The notes under the pieces are model-generated. The model saw only the letters and a list, made by a program, of their open reading frames with translations. It did not search any database and had not been told where the DNA came from. The translations under genes and the position numbers were made by a program. From Streptomyces sp. CGMCC 4.7035 (GTDB taxonomy: Bacteria > Actinomycetota > Actinomycetes > Streptomycetales > Streptomycetaceae), in contig NZ_CP134053.1 of NCBI RefSeq assembly GCF_031583065.1, positions 6,985,001-7,049,000 of the forward strand: a DNA stretch of 64,000 nucleotides, written 5' to 3'. The first letter of the stretch is position 1. Every line of letters begins with the position of its first letter. Below, in pieces: positions 45,137 to 54,176 of this stretch.

Positions 45137-46489
45137 ATGAACACTGCGGACCTTGGGGCGGACCTCGGGCTGCCCGTGGACGTGCCCTCGACGGCGCTCT
45201 TCACCGACCACTACGAGCTGACGATGCTGCAGGCCGCCCTGAAGGCGGGCACCGCCGAGCGGCGCTCCGTCTTCGAGGTCTTCACCCGGCGGCTGCCCGA
45301 GGGCCGCCGCTACGGCGTCGTGGCCGGCACCGGGCGCGTCCTGGACGCGGTCGAGAACTTCCGCTTCGACGCGGGCCTCCTCGGCTTCCTGCGGGAACGC
45401 CGGATCGTCAACGAGGAGACGCTCGACTGGCTCGCCGGGTATCGCTTCGGCGGTGACGTCTGGGGCTATCAGGAGGGCCAGATGTACTTCCCCGGCTCGC
45501 CGATCCTGCGGGTCGAGGGCTCCTTCGCGGAGTGCGTGCTCCTGGAGACCGTGATCCTGTCCATCCTCAACCACGACTCCGCCGTCGCGGCCGCCGCCTC
45601 CCGCATGTCGTCCGCCGCCGACGGCCGGCCGCTGATCGAGATGGGGGCCCGGCGCACCCACGAGCTGGCCGCCGTGGCCGCCTCGCGCGCCGCGTACGTC
45701 GGCGGCTTCGCGAGCACCTCCGACCTGGCCGCCGGGTTCCGGTACGGCATCCCGACGGTCGGCACCTCCGCCCATGCCTTCACGCTCCTGCACGACAGCG
45801 AGAGCAACGCCTTCCGGGCCCAGGTCGACTCGCTGGGCCGGGGCACCACGCTGCTCGTGGACACGTACGACGTCACCGAGGCCGTACGGCTGGCCGTCGA
45901 GATCGCCGGGCCCGAGCTGGGCTCCGTGCGCATCGACTCCGGCGACCTGCTGCTGGTCGCGCACCGCGTGCGGCAGCAGCTCGACGAGCTGGGCGCGACG
46001 AAGACGAAGATCATCGTGACCTCGGACCTGGACGAGTACGCCATCGCCTCGCTGCGGGCGGCGCCCGTGGACGCGTACGGCGTCGGCACCCAGTTGGTGA
46101 CGGGGTCCGGCCATCCGACCTGCTCGATGGTCTACAAGCTGGTCGCCCGCGCCGAGTCGGCGGACTCGAAGGCCCCGCTGGTGCCGGTGGCGAAGAAGTC
46201 GACCGGCGGCAAGACGTCCATCGGCGGGCGCAAGTGGGCGGCGCGGCGGCTGGACGAGCACGGGGTGGCCGAGGCGGAAGTGATCGGCACCGGGCCGGTG
46301 CCGGACGAGCTGGCGGACCGGCAGCTGCTGATCCAGCTGATCAAGGGGGGCCAGGTCGTCGCCCGCGAGGCGCTGGACGTCGTACGCGACCGGCACGCCG
46401 CCGCACGCGCCAATCTGCCGCTGTCGGCGACGCAGCTGTCGCGCGGGGAACCGGTGCTTCCGACGGAATACCTGACGCACCACGGGTGA
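45137..46489 (+). CDS. pncB: Nicotinate phosphoribosyltransferase
   Basis: A 450-residue enzyme converting nicotinic acid and PRPP to nicotinic acid mononucleotide. FTDHYELTMLQAAL at the start, FEVFTRRLPEGRRYGVVAGTGR, the GTSAHAFTLLHDSE loop with the catalytic His, and RIDSGDLL are family hallmarks. The ATG at 45137 is preferred: TACGAT ends nine bases upstream, so the transcript is probably leaderless; a distal ATG at 45116 is possible. The nicotinamidase pncA follows 231 bp downstream. Confidence 0.94.
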   Translation: MNTADLGADLGLPVDVPSTALFTDHYELTMLQAALKAGTAERRSVFEVFTRRLPEGRRYGVVAGTGRVLDAVENFRFDAGLLGFLRERRIVNEETLDWLAGYRFGGDVWGYQEGQMYFPGSPILRVEGSFAECVLLETVILSILNHDSAVAAAASRMSSAADGRPLIEMGARRTHELAAVAASRAAYVGGFASTSDLAAGFRYGIPTVGTSAHAFTLLHDSESNAFRAQVDSLGRGTTLLVDTYDVTEAVRLAVEIAGPELGSVRIDSGDLLLVAHRVRQQLDELGATKTKIIVTSDLDEYAIASLRAAPVDAYGVGTQLVTGSGHPTCSMVYKLVARAESADSKAPLVPVAKKSTGGKTSIGGRKWAARRLDEHGVAEAEVIGTGPVPDELADRQLLIQLIKGGQVVAREALDVVRDRHAAARANLPLSATQLSRGEPVLPTEYLTHHG

Positions 46490-46719
46490 GGCGTCGGGGT
46501 AAGGGCCGGGTGTGGCTTCGGCCCGCCCGGCCCCCGGGCGCATGAACGCGCGGCCGGTGGGAATGCAACGGCCGCGCACCCGCGCACCCGGTCGGCCCCC
46601 CTATGCCCCCTCCCGCCCGGCCCTCGAAGTCTCTAGGCTCGGAAGTTCATGTAGTTCATACGGACGGCCGGGCCCGCACCCTCCACACCGAACCGCTGCC
46701 AAGCCGAAGGACACCGACC

Positions 46720-47304
46720 ATGCGCCGCGCCTTGATCGTCGTAGACGTGCAGAACGACTTCTGTGAGGGTGGCAGCCTCGCGGTGGCGGGAGGTGCCGAC
46801 GTGGCCGCCGCGATCACCGAACTGATCGGGCAGGCCCCCGCGGGGTACCGCCATGTCGTCGCCACCCGGGACCACCACATCGCCCCCGGTGGCCACTTCG
46901 CCGACAACCCCGACTACGTCCGCTCGTGGCCGGCGCATTGTGTGGCGGGCACCGAGGGCGTGGGCTTCCACCCGAACTTCGCCCCGGCGGTCGCCTCGGG
47001 CGCGGTCGACGCCGTGTTCGACAAGGGGGCGTACGCGGCGGCGTACAGCGGGTTCGAGGGGGCCGACGAGCACGGGGTGCCGCTGGGCGACTGGCTGCGG
47101 GCCCGCGGGATCGGCGAGGTGGATGTGGTGGGGATCGCCACGGACCACTGCGTGCGCGCCACCGCGCTGGACGCCGCGCGGCAGGGCTTCCGTACGCAGG
47201 TGTTGCTGGACCTCACGGCCGGGGTCTCCGAGGAGACCACGGAACGCGCGCTGGAGGAGCTGCGGGAGGCCGGCGTGGAGCTCTCCGGCAAGCCGGTCGT
47301 GTAG
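46720..47304 (+). CDS. pncA: Nicotinamidase
   Basis: A 194-residue cysteine hydrolase of the isochorismatase fold, converting nicotinamide to nicotinic acid for PncB. The triad is D9 (VDVQNDF), K102 (FDKGAY) and C144 (TDHCVRATA); D51, H53 and H59 bind metal. The ATG at 46720 follows GAAGG. With pncB it forms the deamidating NAD-salvage route. A weak hairpin overlaps the convergent stop. Confidence 0.93.
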   Translation: MRRALIVVDVQNDFCEGGSLAVAGGADVAAAITELIGQAPAGYRHVVATRDHHIAPGGHFADNPDYVRSWPAHCVAGTEGVGFHPNFAPAVASGAVDAVFDKGAYAAAYSGFEGADEHGVPLGDWLRARGIGEVDVVGIATDHCVRATALDAARQGFRTQVLLDLTAGVSEETTERALEELREAGVELSGKPVV

Positions 47305-47314
47305 CCCGCGGGGC

Positions 47315-47647
47315 CTACACCTGCGCCGTCGGGCTCCTCAGGAGTGCCTTGATCGGGCGCCACAGTTCCTGGGTGAGGTCCTGCGTCGCGTTGTCGGGGG
47401 CCGTGCGCCATATCAGGCCGTCGGGGTGGTGCAGGACCGCCGTGATCTCGTCGGGGGTCGGCGGGGCCGCGTTGCCCCGCAGATAGACCGCGCGCAGGCC
47501 GAGGTTGCGCAGGCGCGTCAGGGCGCGGGCGCGGTTGCGGGCGAGGACGAGGAAGCGGATCGAACCACTGCCCGAATCCGGGCTGGGCAGGTTCAGCGCC
47601 ACCACCACGCTGCCGTTCGGCAGCTTGCAGAAACCTCCTGCGGCCAT
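47315..47647 (-). CDS. Conserved hypothetical protein
   Basis: A 110-residue protein without signal peptide: MAAGGFCKLPNGSVVVALNL, IRFLVLARNRARALTRLRNLGLRAVYLRGN, HHPDGLIWRTAP. Mixed alpha/beta with a basic middle. I recognise it as a recurring Streptomyces gene but not its function. The start at 47647 is preferred to longer versions that run through the terminator hairpin. It converges on pncA with a 10-bp gap. Confidence 0.65.
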   Translation of the reverse strand: MAAGGFCKLPNGSVVVALNLPSPDSGSGSIRFLVLARNRARALTRLRNLGLRAVYLRGNAAPPTPDEITAVLHHPDGLIWRTAPDNATQDLTQELWRPIKALLRSPTAQV

Positions 47648-47708
47648 GCGTGTCACATCCCCGTGAGACGTTGTGTCAATAAGAGAGCCACAGGACGCAC
47701 CTAAACAC

Positions 47709-47744
47709 GATCGGCCGCCACCCGCCAGAGGGTTGCGGCCGATC
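47709..47744 (-). terminator. Stem-loop terminator after the M6 protease gene
   Basis: GATCGGCCGC (47709-47718) pairs with GCGGCCGATC (47735-47744), 73 bp past the M6 protease stop. Confidence 0.68.
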
Positions 47745-47816
47745 ATGCTCTGACCTGCGGAAACCTTGTTCAGTTTGTGACCAGGGCCACTGCGGACATG
47801 ATCGTCCGAGGGGCTC

Positions 47817-50144
47817 CTACTTCGACGGCAGCACCGCCACCGTCAGTACGCTGCCGTTCTTCGCCTGGCGGAGCAGCTTGATCTTCGTGTGGGTGTCCGG
47901 CACCTTCACGCCCGCGTACTTGGTCGCGGAGTAGTAGTACGTGCCGTTGTGGTCGTCGAAGACCGAGACGCCCGCCCGGCTCGCGATCTTCGTGGCCACG
48001 CCGCCGTAGTGCAGGGTGACCGCGTCCGTGGCGTCCAGGGTGAACGGGGAGTCGAAGGACTGGATGCGGCTTTCCATGTACGTCCCGTTCGACCACTTCA
48101 GCGGCTGGGCGTGCGCGTCGACCGGCAGGATCAGACCCTGGCCCGGGTGCTCGCTGACGTTGTTGTCCTCCTGCGAGGTGTCCCAGAGCCAGATCAGCAG
48201 GCCGTTCTGGTACGGGTAGTGCTCGACCCAGTTCGGCTTGGTGTTGCCGAAGCCGAAGTTGTACGGGCCGGTCTTCAGGGTCGTGTCGTAGGAGACGTAC
48301 TGGCGGTTCTCCGCGATGTAGTACTGCGGGTACTGGCCGGTGAAGGACGCACCCTTGACCGAGAAGCCGTTCACCGCCCAGTCGCCCGTGCCGTTCTCGG
48401 CGCCGTCGCTGAAGACGGTGGAGCCGTCGGCGGTGATGGTGATGTCGTCCGCCGCGAAGCCCTTCTTGGCGACACCGGAGTCGGTGGCGTAGCGGAAGCG
48501 CAGCTTGATCGACTTACCGGCGTAGGCGTCGAGCGGGTAGACCAGGTCGGTGTACGCGGCGATGGTGCCCGTCAGGGCCGGCTGGTCGCTGGCGTCGCGC
48601 GGGAGCGCGGTGCCGCCCACCGTGCCGTCGATCGGCTTCCAGTTCGTGCCGCCGTCGGTCGAGACCTCCGTGTACAGGAAGTCGTAGCCGCTCTCGATGT
48701 CGAAGTAGCCCTTGAGGGACAGCGCGGCCGAGGACTTGCCGGTCAGATCGACGTCACGGGTCAGCGTGTTGTTGAGGCTGTTGCCCTTGCCGCTCCACCA
48801 CTGGTACGAGCCGCTCGCCGGGGTGACCAGGGTCGTGGTGACGCTCTTCTTCGGCAGCGTGACGATCAGCGCCTGCGGGTTGGCGGTGGTGTACTCCGAG
48901 TACCCGAGCCTCGTCGCCGACTTGGTGCCGGCCACCACGGTCCGGTAGTCCAGCCAGCCGAGCTGGAGCTTGTCCCAGGTGGTGAAGTCGCCGGGGACGT
49001 CGCCGATGCTGTTCTTGCCGGCGCCGAGCCAGGAGCCGGAGGACATCAGGTCCCAGAAGCCGGTGGAGTTCTCGGCGTTGCCGGTGGTGTCGTAGTTGTC
49101 GGGCAGGCCCAGGTCGTGGCCGTACTCGTGGGCGAAGACACCGAGTCCGCCGTTCTCCGGCTGGATGGTGTAGTCGCCGACCCAGATGCCGGTGGAGCCG
49201 ATCTGGGTGCCGCCGAGCTTGTTGCCCGCGGGGCCGGTGTTGCCGGCGTCGGTGCCGTACGCGTACCAGCGGTGGGCCCAGATCGCGTCCTCGCCCTGGG
49301 CGCCGCCGCCCGCGGACTCGTCCTCGCCGGCGTGCACGATCTGGAAGTGGTCGATGTAGCCGTCGGGCTCGTTGAAGTTGCCGTCGCCGTCGTAGTCGTA
49401 GCGGTCCCACTTGTCGTACGCCGCGATCTTGGACTTGATCTGGGCGTCGGTGTCACCGGCGGCCTTGCGCTGGGCGACCCACTTGGCCAGGGCGTCGCTG
49501 ACGAGGTTCCACACGCAGGTGTCGCACTCGTTGGTGCCGTAACGGGCCTCGTTGTAGTCGACCTTGACCCAGTCCTGGACCTGGCCGTCGACCGAGTACC
49601 GGCCCGAAGAGGCCTTCTCGTAGAACTGCTTGAGGCTTTTCTTCGTCGTGTCCGTCGAGAAGTAGAGGTCCTGGTAGTGCTGCCGGTTGTAGTCCGCCTG
49701 CCACGCGGTGCTGTTGTCCGTGGTGCGGTTCGGCTGGGCTATCTGGTTGTGCTTGGGGCCGGCGGTGCCGCCGTACTGCGACGTCCTGGTGCCGAACTCC
49801 GCGAGGATGGTGAAGATCTTGTCGGTCCGCTCGCGGGCGAGTTCGACGTACTTGCCGCTGCTGAGCTTCACCACCTGAGAGGCGCCGCGGTCGGTGACCG
49901 TGGCCTTGCCGGATATGACCCGGTTGAGCGCTTCCTCTCGCTGAGCCTCCTGAGTCTTGCTCAGCGGCCCGTCGAAGTTGTGCTCCCTGCTCTTGGCCGG
50001 CTGTGGGTCGTGCCGGTGCGCGGCGGCTGCCGCCGAGGTGCTCCGCCCGGTCTGGGCCACGGCGGACGCCGAGAGCGTGGCGGTGGCCGCCGCGAGCACG
50101 ACGAACGCCGCACCTGCCCTGAACGTCCAGGGTCTGCTGGTCAC
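47817..50144 (-). CDS. Secreted M6 family metalloprotease, immune inhibitor A type
   Basis: A 775-residue exported zinc protease. A Tat/Sec-type signal (FRAGAAFVVLAAATATLSASAVA) and a propeptide of about 100 residues precede the catalytic domain with HEYGHDLGLPD (HExxHxxgxxD, about residue 350) and DLMSSGSW. A Ca2+-like DYDGDGNFNEPDG loop is near residue 265. Two beta domains follow. It degrades extracellular proteins. The GTG at 50144 follows GGGGAGGACA; no better start is present. The gene is monocistronic. Confidence 0.9.
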   Translation of the reverse strand: MTSRPWTFRAGAAFVVLAAATATLSASAVAQTGRSTSAAAAAHRHDPQPAKSREHNFDGPLSKTQEAQREEALNRVISGKATVTDRGASQVVKLSSGKYVELARERTDKIFTILAEFGTRTSQYGGTAGPKHNQIAQPNRTTDNSTAWQADYNRQHYQDLYFSTDTTKKSLKQFYEKASSGRYSVDGQVQDWVKVDYNEARYGTNECDTCVWNLVSDALAKWVAQRKAAGDTDAQIKSKIAAYDKWDRYDYDGDGNFNEPDGYIDHFQIVHAGEDESAGGGAQGEDAIWAHRWYAYGTDAGNTGPAGNKLGGTQIGSTGIWVGDYTIQPENGGLGVFAHEYGHDLGLPDNYDTTGNAENSTGFWDLMSSGSWLGAGKNSIGDVPGDFTTWDKLQLGWLDYRTVVAGTKSATRLGYSEYTTANPQALIVTLPKKSVTTTLVTPASGSYQWWSGKGNSLNNTLTRDVDLTGKSSAALSLKGYFDIESGYDFLYTEVSTDGGTNWKPIDGTVGGTALPRDASDQPALTGTIAAYTDLVYPLDAYAGKSIKLRFRYATDSGVAKKGFAADDITITADGSTVFSDGAENGTGDWAVNGFSVKGASFTGQYPQYYIAENRQYVSYDTTLKTGPYNFGFGNTKPNWVEHYPYQNGLLIWLWDTSQEDNNVSEHPGQGLILPVDAHAQPLKWSNGTYMESRIQSFDSPFTLDATDAVTLHYGGVATKIASRAGVSVFDDHNGTYYYSATKYAGVKVPDTHTKIKLLRQAKNGSVLTVAVLPSK

Positions 50145-50626
50145 TTGATGTCCTCCCCGACGCGCCCGTTCGCGCGGAGAAGGGTTCTCGGGTGTCGTGG
50201 AAGGTCCGCGCGCGGTGTACGCGTGTGTCAAGTGACGACATTTGACCGGAGGTTTAAAAGAAAAGACAGATCTTGACTTGAACAGGCCAAGTGCATTAAT
50301 GGAGCGGGACGTCCGCTATACGAACGGCATAGTCGCACGTCAACCGGCGCGTGCATACGTCCGGTTGTCGGACCGCATGACTCAGTGCGCCCCCTGTGCA
50401 CCGGCACCGTGGGTTAGGTCACGCTTACCAGCCGTTCCGGTCGGGCATGGAGGCGAATAGAGTCGATAGGCGGAGCGTCGGAATGGCGACGGATTGTCCT
50501 GTCGACACCGTTGTCACCCCACGATTCCGAGACAGACCCCAAAGTGCCCCATAATCCACACAGTTGTCCGCATCCTCCCCCATCGCGAGAGGCACCGGGG
50601 GGAGACCTCCACCCCGAGGAATGGCC
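50145..50626. other. Promoter region between M6 protease and small membrane protein
   Basis: The 482-bp gap separates divergent genes and holds no convincing gene. A relatively AT-rich segment (50240-50300) contains TTGACT (50273-50278) and TTAATG (50296-50301) 17 bp apart, facing right, and A-rich sequence near 50255. No palindrome or riboswitch is clear. Confidence 0.4.
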
Positions 50627-50917
50627 ATGCCTCGTCCGACTGCCGCACAGCTCGCCTACGGTTCCTGCACCGTGATCTTCTCCACCCTCGCCATGCTGCT
50701 GCTGTCACAGACGAGTTCGGGCCTGGGGATCGCCGTGATCGCCCTTGCGGCGCTCGCGCTCGGACTGCTCGTCGCCGTGACGGTCCCCCTGCCGAAGCCC
50801 GCGTCGACCGCGACCGGACGATCCCGGGACCAGCAGCCCGTTCCGGCCGGCCGCGCGACGGCAACCGTCGGATCCGCCGCACCCGCCGAGTCCGTACACG
50901 AGCCGGCGAATCCCTGA
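50627..50917 (+). CDS. Small membrane protein, unknown function
   Basis: A 96-residue protein with two helices (AYGSCTVIFSTLAMLLLSQTSSG and GIAVIALAALALGLLVAVTV) joined by a short loop and a polar tail of about 45 residues. Two ATGs are possible; 50627 has GAGGA seven bases upstream, whereas 50621 is too close to it. No family recognised. It ends before a strong terminator. Confidence 0.72.
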   Translation: MPRPTAAQLAYGSCTVIFSTLAMLLLSQTSSGLGIAVIALAALALGLLVAVTVPLPKPASTATGRSRDQQPVPAGRATATVGSAAPAESVHEPANP

Positions 50918-50978
50918 ACCGGGCGCGCGTGCCCAGCACTTCACCGGCACCACCGGCACCACCTCGCAGGGAGCACTC

Positions 50979-51015
50979 GAACCGGCGGGCCCGTGATGCA
51001 CGGGCCCGCCGGTTC
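50979..51015. terminator. Bidirectional terminator, 17-bp perfect stem
   Basis: The arm at 50979-50995 (GAACCGGCG...) pairs perfectly with 50999-51015 (...CGCCGGTTC) around a three-base loop, between the convergent small membrane protein and RDD genes. Confidence 0.85.
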
Positions 51016-51062
51016 ATACGTACGCCACTCCCCTTTTCCTCATTCCCCTCGTCAGCTCGCGC

Positions 51063-51857
51063 TCAACTCGTACTGACCTCCACCGTCTTGGCTGCTTTGT
51101 CGTGAAGGCCCTGTTTGTAGGGCTTGTCGAAGAAGCTCCAGCCGCCGCAGATCGCCGTCCAGATGCAGGCGCAGCAGAACGCGAACGGGAGCCACAGCAC
51201 CAGCGCGCGGATCAGCGCGGTCTGCACGGAAGGGGTGGCGCCGTTGTCGAGGTTGGCCACACGCATGTTCAGCAGCTTCTTGCCGAGCGTCTGTCCCGAC
51301 CTGCTGATCATGATGGTGTCGTACGCCACGTAGAGCACGGCGGCGATCACGGACTGGCCGACGGACTTGCTGTACTCGATCCTGTCGGCGTCGACGTTGT
51401 ACTCGGTGGTGCGGAACGCCCAGGACAGCAGCACGACGACCACCCCGACGATGATCATGTCGAGGATCCGCGCGAGCACGCGCTTGCCGCTGTCGGCCAG
51501 CGGGGGCATTCCGGCGAGGGGGTCCGTGCCTCCGTACGGGCCGTAGGGGCCTCCTCCGCCGCCGTAGGGGCCTTCGCCGCCGTACGGCGGGGGCGCACCG
51601 TACGGGGGGCCGCCGCCGGGCGGGGGTGCGCCGTACGGGGGTTGGCCGCCGGGCGGGGGCTCACCGCCGGGCGGGGGTTGGCCGCCCGGCGGAGGCTGGC
51701 CGCCGTGGGGTGGCCAGCCGCCTGGCGGAGGCTGGTTGCCCACCAAGCCCCCGTGGGGGCCCGTGGCGTCGCCCTCGGACGGCGGGGGCTGCCTTTTCCT
51801 GAACGGGTCGTCGTCCGGGGAGTCTCCTGAGCCGGGGGGCGGCGGTTCGGTGCTCAT
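51063..51857 (-). CDS. RDD family membrane protein
   Basis: A 264-residue protein. The first 115 residues are Pro/Gly-rich (PPPGG and PYGG repeats); the RDD domain follows with GKRVLARILDMIIVGVVVVLLSW, a Gln-Thr-Leu-Gly-Lys-Lys-Leu loop (GQTLGKKLLNMRV) and FDKPYKQGLHDKAAKT. RDD proteins are small transporter-like membrane proteins of unsettled function. It is followed by nothing on the same strand and preceded 54 bp upstream by a second RDD gene, so the two are probably one operon. Confidence 0.85.
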   Translation of the reverse strand: MSTEPPPPGSGDSPDDDPFRKRQPPPSEGDATGPHGGLVGNQPPPGGWPPHGGQPPPGGQPPPGGEPPPGGQPPYGAPPPGGGPPYGAPPPYGGEGPYGGGGGPYGPYGGTDPLAGMPPLADSGKRVLARILDMIIVGVVVVLLSWAFRTTEYNVDADRIEYSKSVGQSVIAAVLYVAYDTIMISRSGQTLGKKLLNMRVANLDNGATPSVQTALIRALVLWLPFAFCCACIWTAICGGWSFFDKPYKQGLHDKAAKTVEVSTS

Positions 51858-51911
51858 GGCCCGAGTCGACCGCGAACCCTCCGGCTCCGCATCCGTACAG
51901 GTCCGTCCGGG

Positions 51912-53462
51912 TCAGCCCGCCACGAAGGTGTGCGCCGCCTTGTCGTGCCAGCACTGGCGCCAGGGGCGGTCGAACACGCACCACAGGACGCCGACGACAC
52001 CCACGACGAGCAGGCCGGGCACGCTGTAGACGAGCCAGCGGCGCAGGGCCGGACCGAAGGCCGGCGGCTCGTGGCCCTCGATGTCCCGCACCTCGATGCC
52101 GCACAGCTTCTTGCCGAGCGTGCGGCCCCACTTGGCGGTGGGCAGCACCTCGTAGAGGACGCCGAAGCCGAGGAGCACGGCGAGCACGATGGCGAGGTAG
52201 ACCGAGGTCGTGCCGTCGAGCAGCCACACCGTGACGGTCTGCCCGGACTGCTTGGCCGCGTCGATCTTGCCGTTGATGTGGTCGATCGCCTTGGTGCCCA
52301 GCGGTACGGCGGCCACGCCCGTGATCGCCGCCAGGACCAGGGTGTCGAGGAGCCGCGCGGCCAGCCGCTTGCCCAGGCCCGCGGGCCGGGCCGCCGCCTG
52401 CGCCCGGGCGGCCGCCTGGAACACGTCCTCCACCGGCGGCTTCCATGGTGCGACGGGCCCGCCGTCGGGGCCCGAGCTCGCGAGTCGGTGCACCTGCTGC
52501 GCCCAGGAGGGCTGGCCGCCACCGGCGCCCGTGGTCATGGGCGTGGCCGCGGGAGCGGCGGACTGCTGGGGCACGCCGGCCGCGGGCTGCTGCGAGAGTG
52601 ATCCGGCCGACTGCTGCGGGGGCACCCCCGTGGCGGGCGCCGATGCCTGCTGCTGCGGCGGGGCCGTCCGCTGCGGTGCGGGGTCCGGTGCCTCGGGGTC
52701 CAGTCCCAGCGCCTGGCGGGCCGCGGCCTGGGCGTTCGTCGGGCGCGCGGCGGCGGGCTGCCCGGAACCGGAACCTGCCGCCTCTGTGCTTCCGCCCTGC
52801 TCCCCCGTGCGCGGGGAGAGCGCGCGGAACTTCATGGTGCCCTCGTCAGCGGCGGGGCCGCCGGTGCCGGAGGTGCCGGGGGCCGCGGTGGCGGCACCTC
52901 CGTCACGCGTCGGCCGGCGGAACACGGTCGTGCCGTCGGAGGCCGGGGAGGGACCTGAGCCGGAGCCGGTCCCGCCCGCGGAGTCGGCGGGCGGGATCGT
53001 CGCCGTGCCGTCCGTACGGGTCGTGCCGTCGGGGCGGCCCGCGAGCGGAGCCCGCGGGTCGGCTCCCTGGGGCGCGCCCCAGGACACCCGGCGGTCCTGG
53101 TCGCCGCCGAAGCCGGACTGCTGGGAGCGGTCGGCGCCCCAGGCCGAGGCGGGCTCGGGGCGGCTGCCGTGCTGGGCCTCGGCCGGACTCACCTGGCGGG
53201 GCTCCTCGGCCGGACTGACCCGGCGGGGCTCCTCGACCGGGTCCTCGTCGAAGAAGTGCGGCCCGGTCTCCTCCACCGAGGGCTGCGCGGGCCCTGCGCC
53301 GGGTGGCGGCGAGAGTGGCCGGCCGTCGTTGGGGGCCGGCCGGCTGGTACCCGGCACCCAGGCGGCGCCGTTCCAGTACCGGACGTATCCAGGAATGGAC
53401 GGATCCGGGTAGTACCCCTCGCGGGGCCTGTCGTCACCGGGTGCCGGGGTTGGGGCGCTCAT
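51912..53462 (-). CDS. RDD family protein with DUF2510 domain
   Basis: A 516-residue protein in three parts: a DUF2510 domain at the N-terminus (GYYPDPSIPGYVRYWNGAAW), a disordered Pro/Ala/Gln-rich linker of about 300 residues, and an RDD domain (GLGKRLAARLLDTLVLAAITG, GRTLGKKLCGIEV, FDRPWRQCWHDKAAHTFV). It is the first gene of a leftward pair with the RDD gene at 51063. The start at 53462 is preferred to a distal one at 53570. Confidence 0.85.
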   Translation of the reverse strand: MSAPTPAPGDDRPREGYYPDPSIPGYVRYWNGAAWVPGTSRPAPNDGRPLSPPPGAGPAQPSVEETGPHFFDEDPVEEPRRVSPAEEPRQVSPAEAQHGSRPEPASAWGADRSQQSGFGGDQDRRVSWGAPQGADPRAPLAGRPDGTTRTDGTATIPPADSAGGTGSGSGPSPASDGTTVFRRPTRDGGAATAAPGTSGTGGPAADEGTMKFRALSPRTGEQGGSTEAAGSGSGQPAAARPTNAQAAARQALGLDPEAPDPAPQRTAPPQQQASAPATGVPPQQSAGSLSQQPAAGVPQQSAAPAATPMTTGAGGGQPSWAQQVHRLASSGPDGGPVAPWKPPVEDVFQAAARAQAAARPAGLGKRLAARLLDTLVLAAITGVAAVPLGTKAIDHINGKIDAAKQSGQTVTVWLLDGTTSVYLAIVLAVLLGFGVLYEVLPTAKWGRTLGKKLCGIEVRDIEGHEPPAFGPALRRWLVYSVPGLLVVGVVGVLWCVFDRPWRQCWHDKAAHTFVAG

Positions 53463-53706
53463 GTCCGTCGTCCCGTATCTGCTCGGGGGGTCGTGTGGAC
53501 ATCCACATCTATCAGAACCGGGCAGGGGGCACTGCCGCTCCGCCCCGACCCACCCCTTTCCGGGCGACACCGCGCACTCCCTTCACACACCCGGAACACA
53601 CCGCGAAAGAATTTCTCCGAAACTCGCGTAATGCTTCCGGCACCTGAGTGCTCTCACTCGTACGGGCCCACCGACGGGCCCCCGTACCGGAGAGGAACCG
53701 CACATC

Positions 53707-54165
53707 ATGCACACCGTCGTGGAACGCGAGCTGGAGCTCGAACTCGTCCTGTCCCCCGAGCGCAGCATCCCCGTCCTGGCCAGGCTCGACTACCGCACCG
53801 ACGACCCGTACGCCGTCCGCGTCACCTTCCACATCGACTCCGACCACCCCGTGTGCTGGACCTTCGCCCGCGAACTGCTCATCGAGGGGGTGTTCCGGCC
53901 CTGCGGGCACGGGGACGTGCGGGTGTGGCCGACGAAGGTCGCGGGCCGCAGCGTCGTTCTCATCGCGCTGAGTTCACCGGGCGGGGACGCCCTGCTCCAG
54001 GCACCGGCCGCCCCCGTGTCGAGCTGGCTGGAGCGCACACTGCGGCTGGTCCCGCCGGGCGCCGAGTCCGGCCGGCTCGGCATAGAGGACGGCCTGGCCG
54101 AGCTGCTCGCCCCCACGGCGGCCGACGACACGTGGCCGTGGGACGAGTCGACGGACGGTGAGTGA
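53707..54165 (+). CDS. ssgG: SsgA-like sporulation protein, probably SsgG
   Basis: A 152-residue protein of the SsgA-like family, restricted to sporulating actinobacteria, which guides septum placement and peptidoglycan processing. Family residues include LDYRTDDPYAVRVTFHID, CWTFARELL, GDVRVWP and the APAAPVSSWLERT C-terminal region. Assignment to SsgG rests on location: it lies just before hppD and an AsnC gene, as I recall for S. coelicolor. The ATG at 53707 follows GGAGAGGAAC. Confidence 0.85.
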   Translation: MHTVVERELELELVLSPERSIPVLARLDYRTDDPYAVRVTFHIDSDHPVCWTFARELLIEGVFRPCGHGDVRVWPTKVAGRSVVLIALSSPGGDALLQAPAAPVSSWLERTLRLVPPGAESGRLGIEDGLAELLAPTAADDTWPWDESTDGE

Positions 54166-54176
54166 GCCGGGGTGGG

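Noticed and set aside
47889..50276. A 795-codon rightward open frame
   Set aside because: Antisense to the M6 protease; the translation is a valine/arginine/glycine-rich pattern with no motif.
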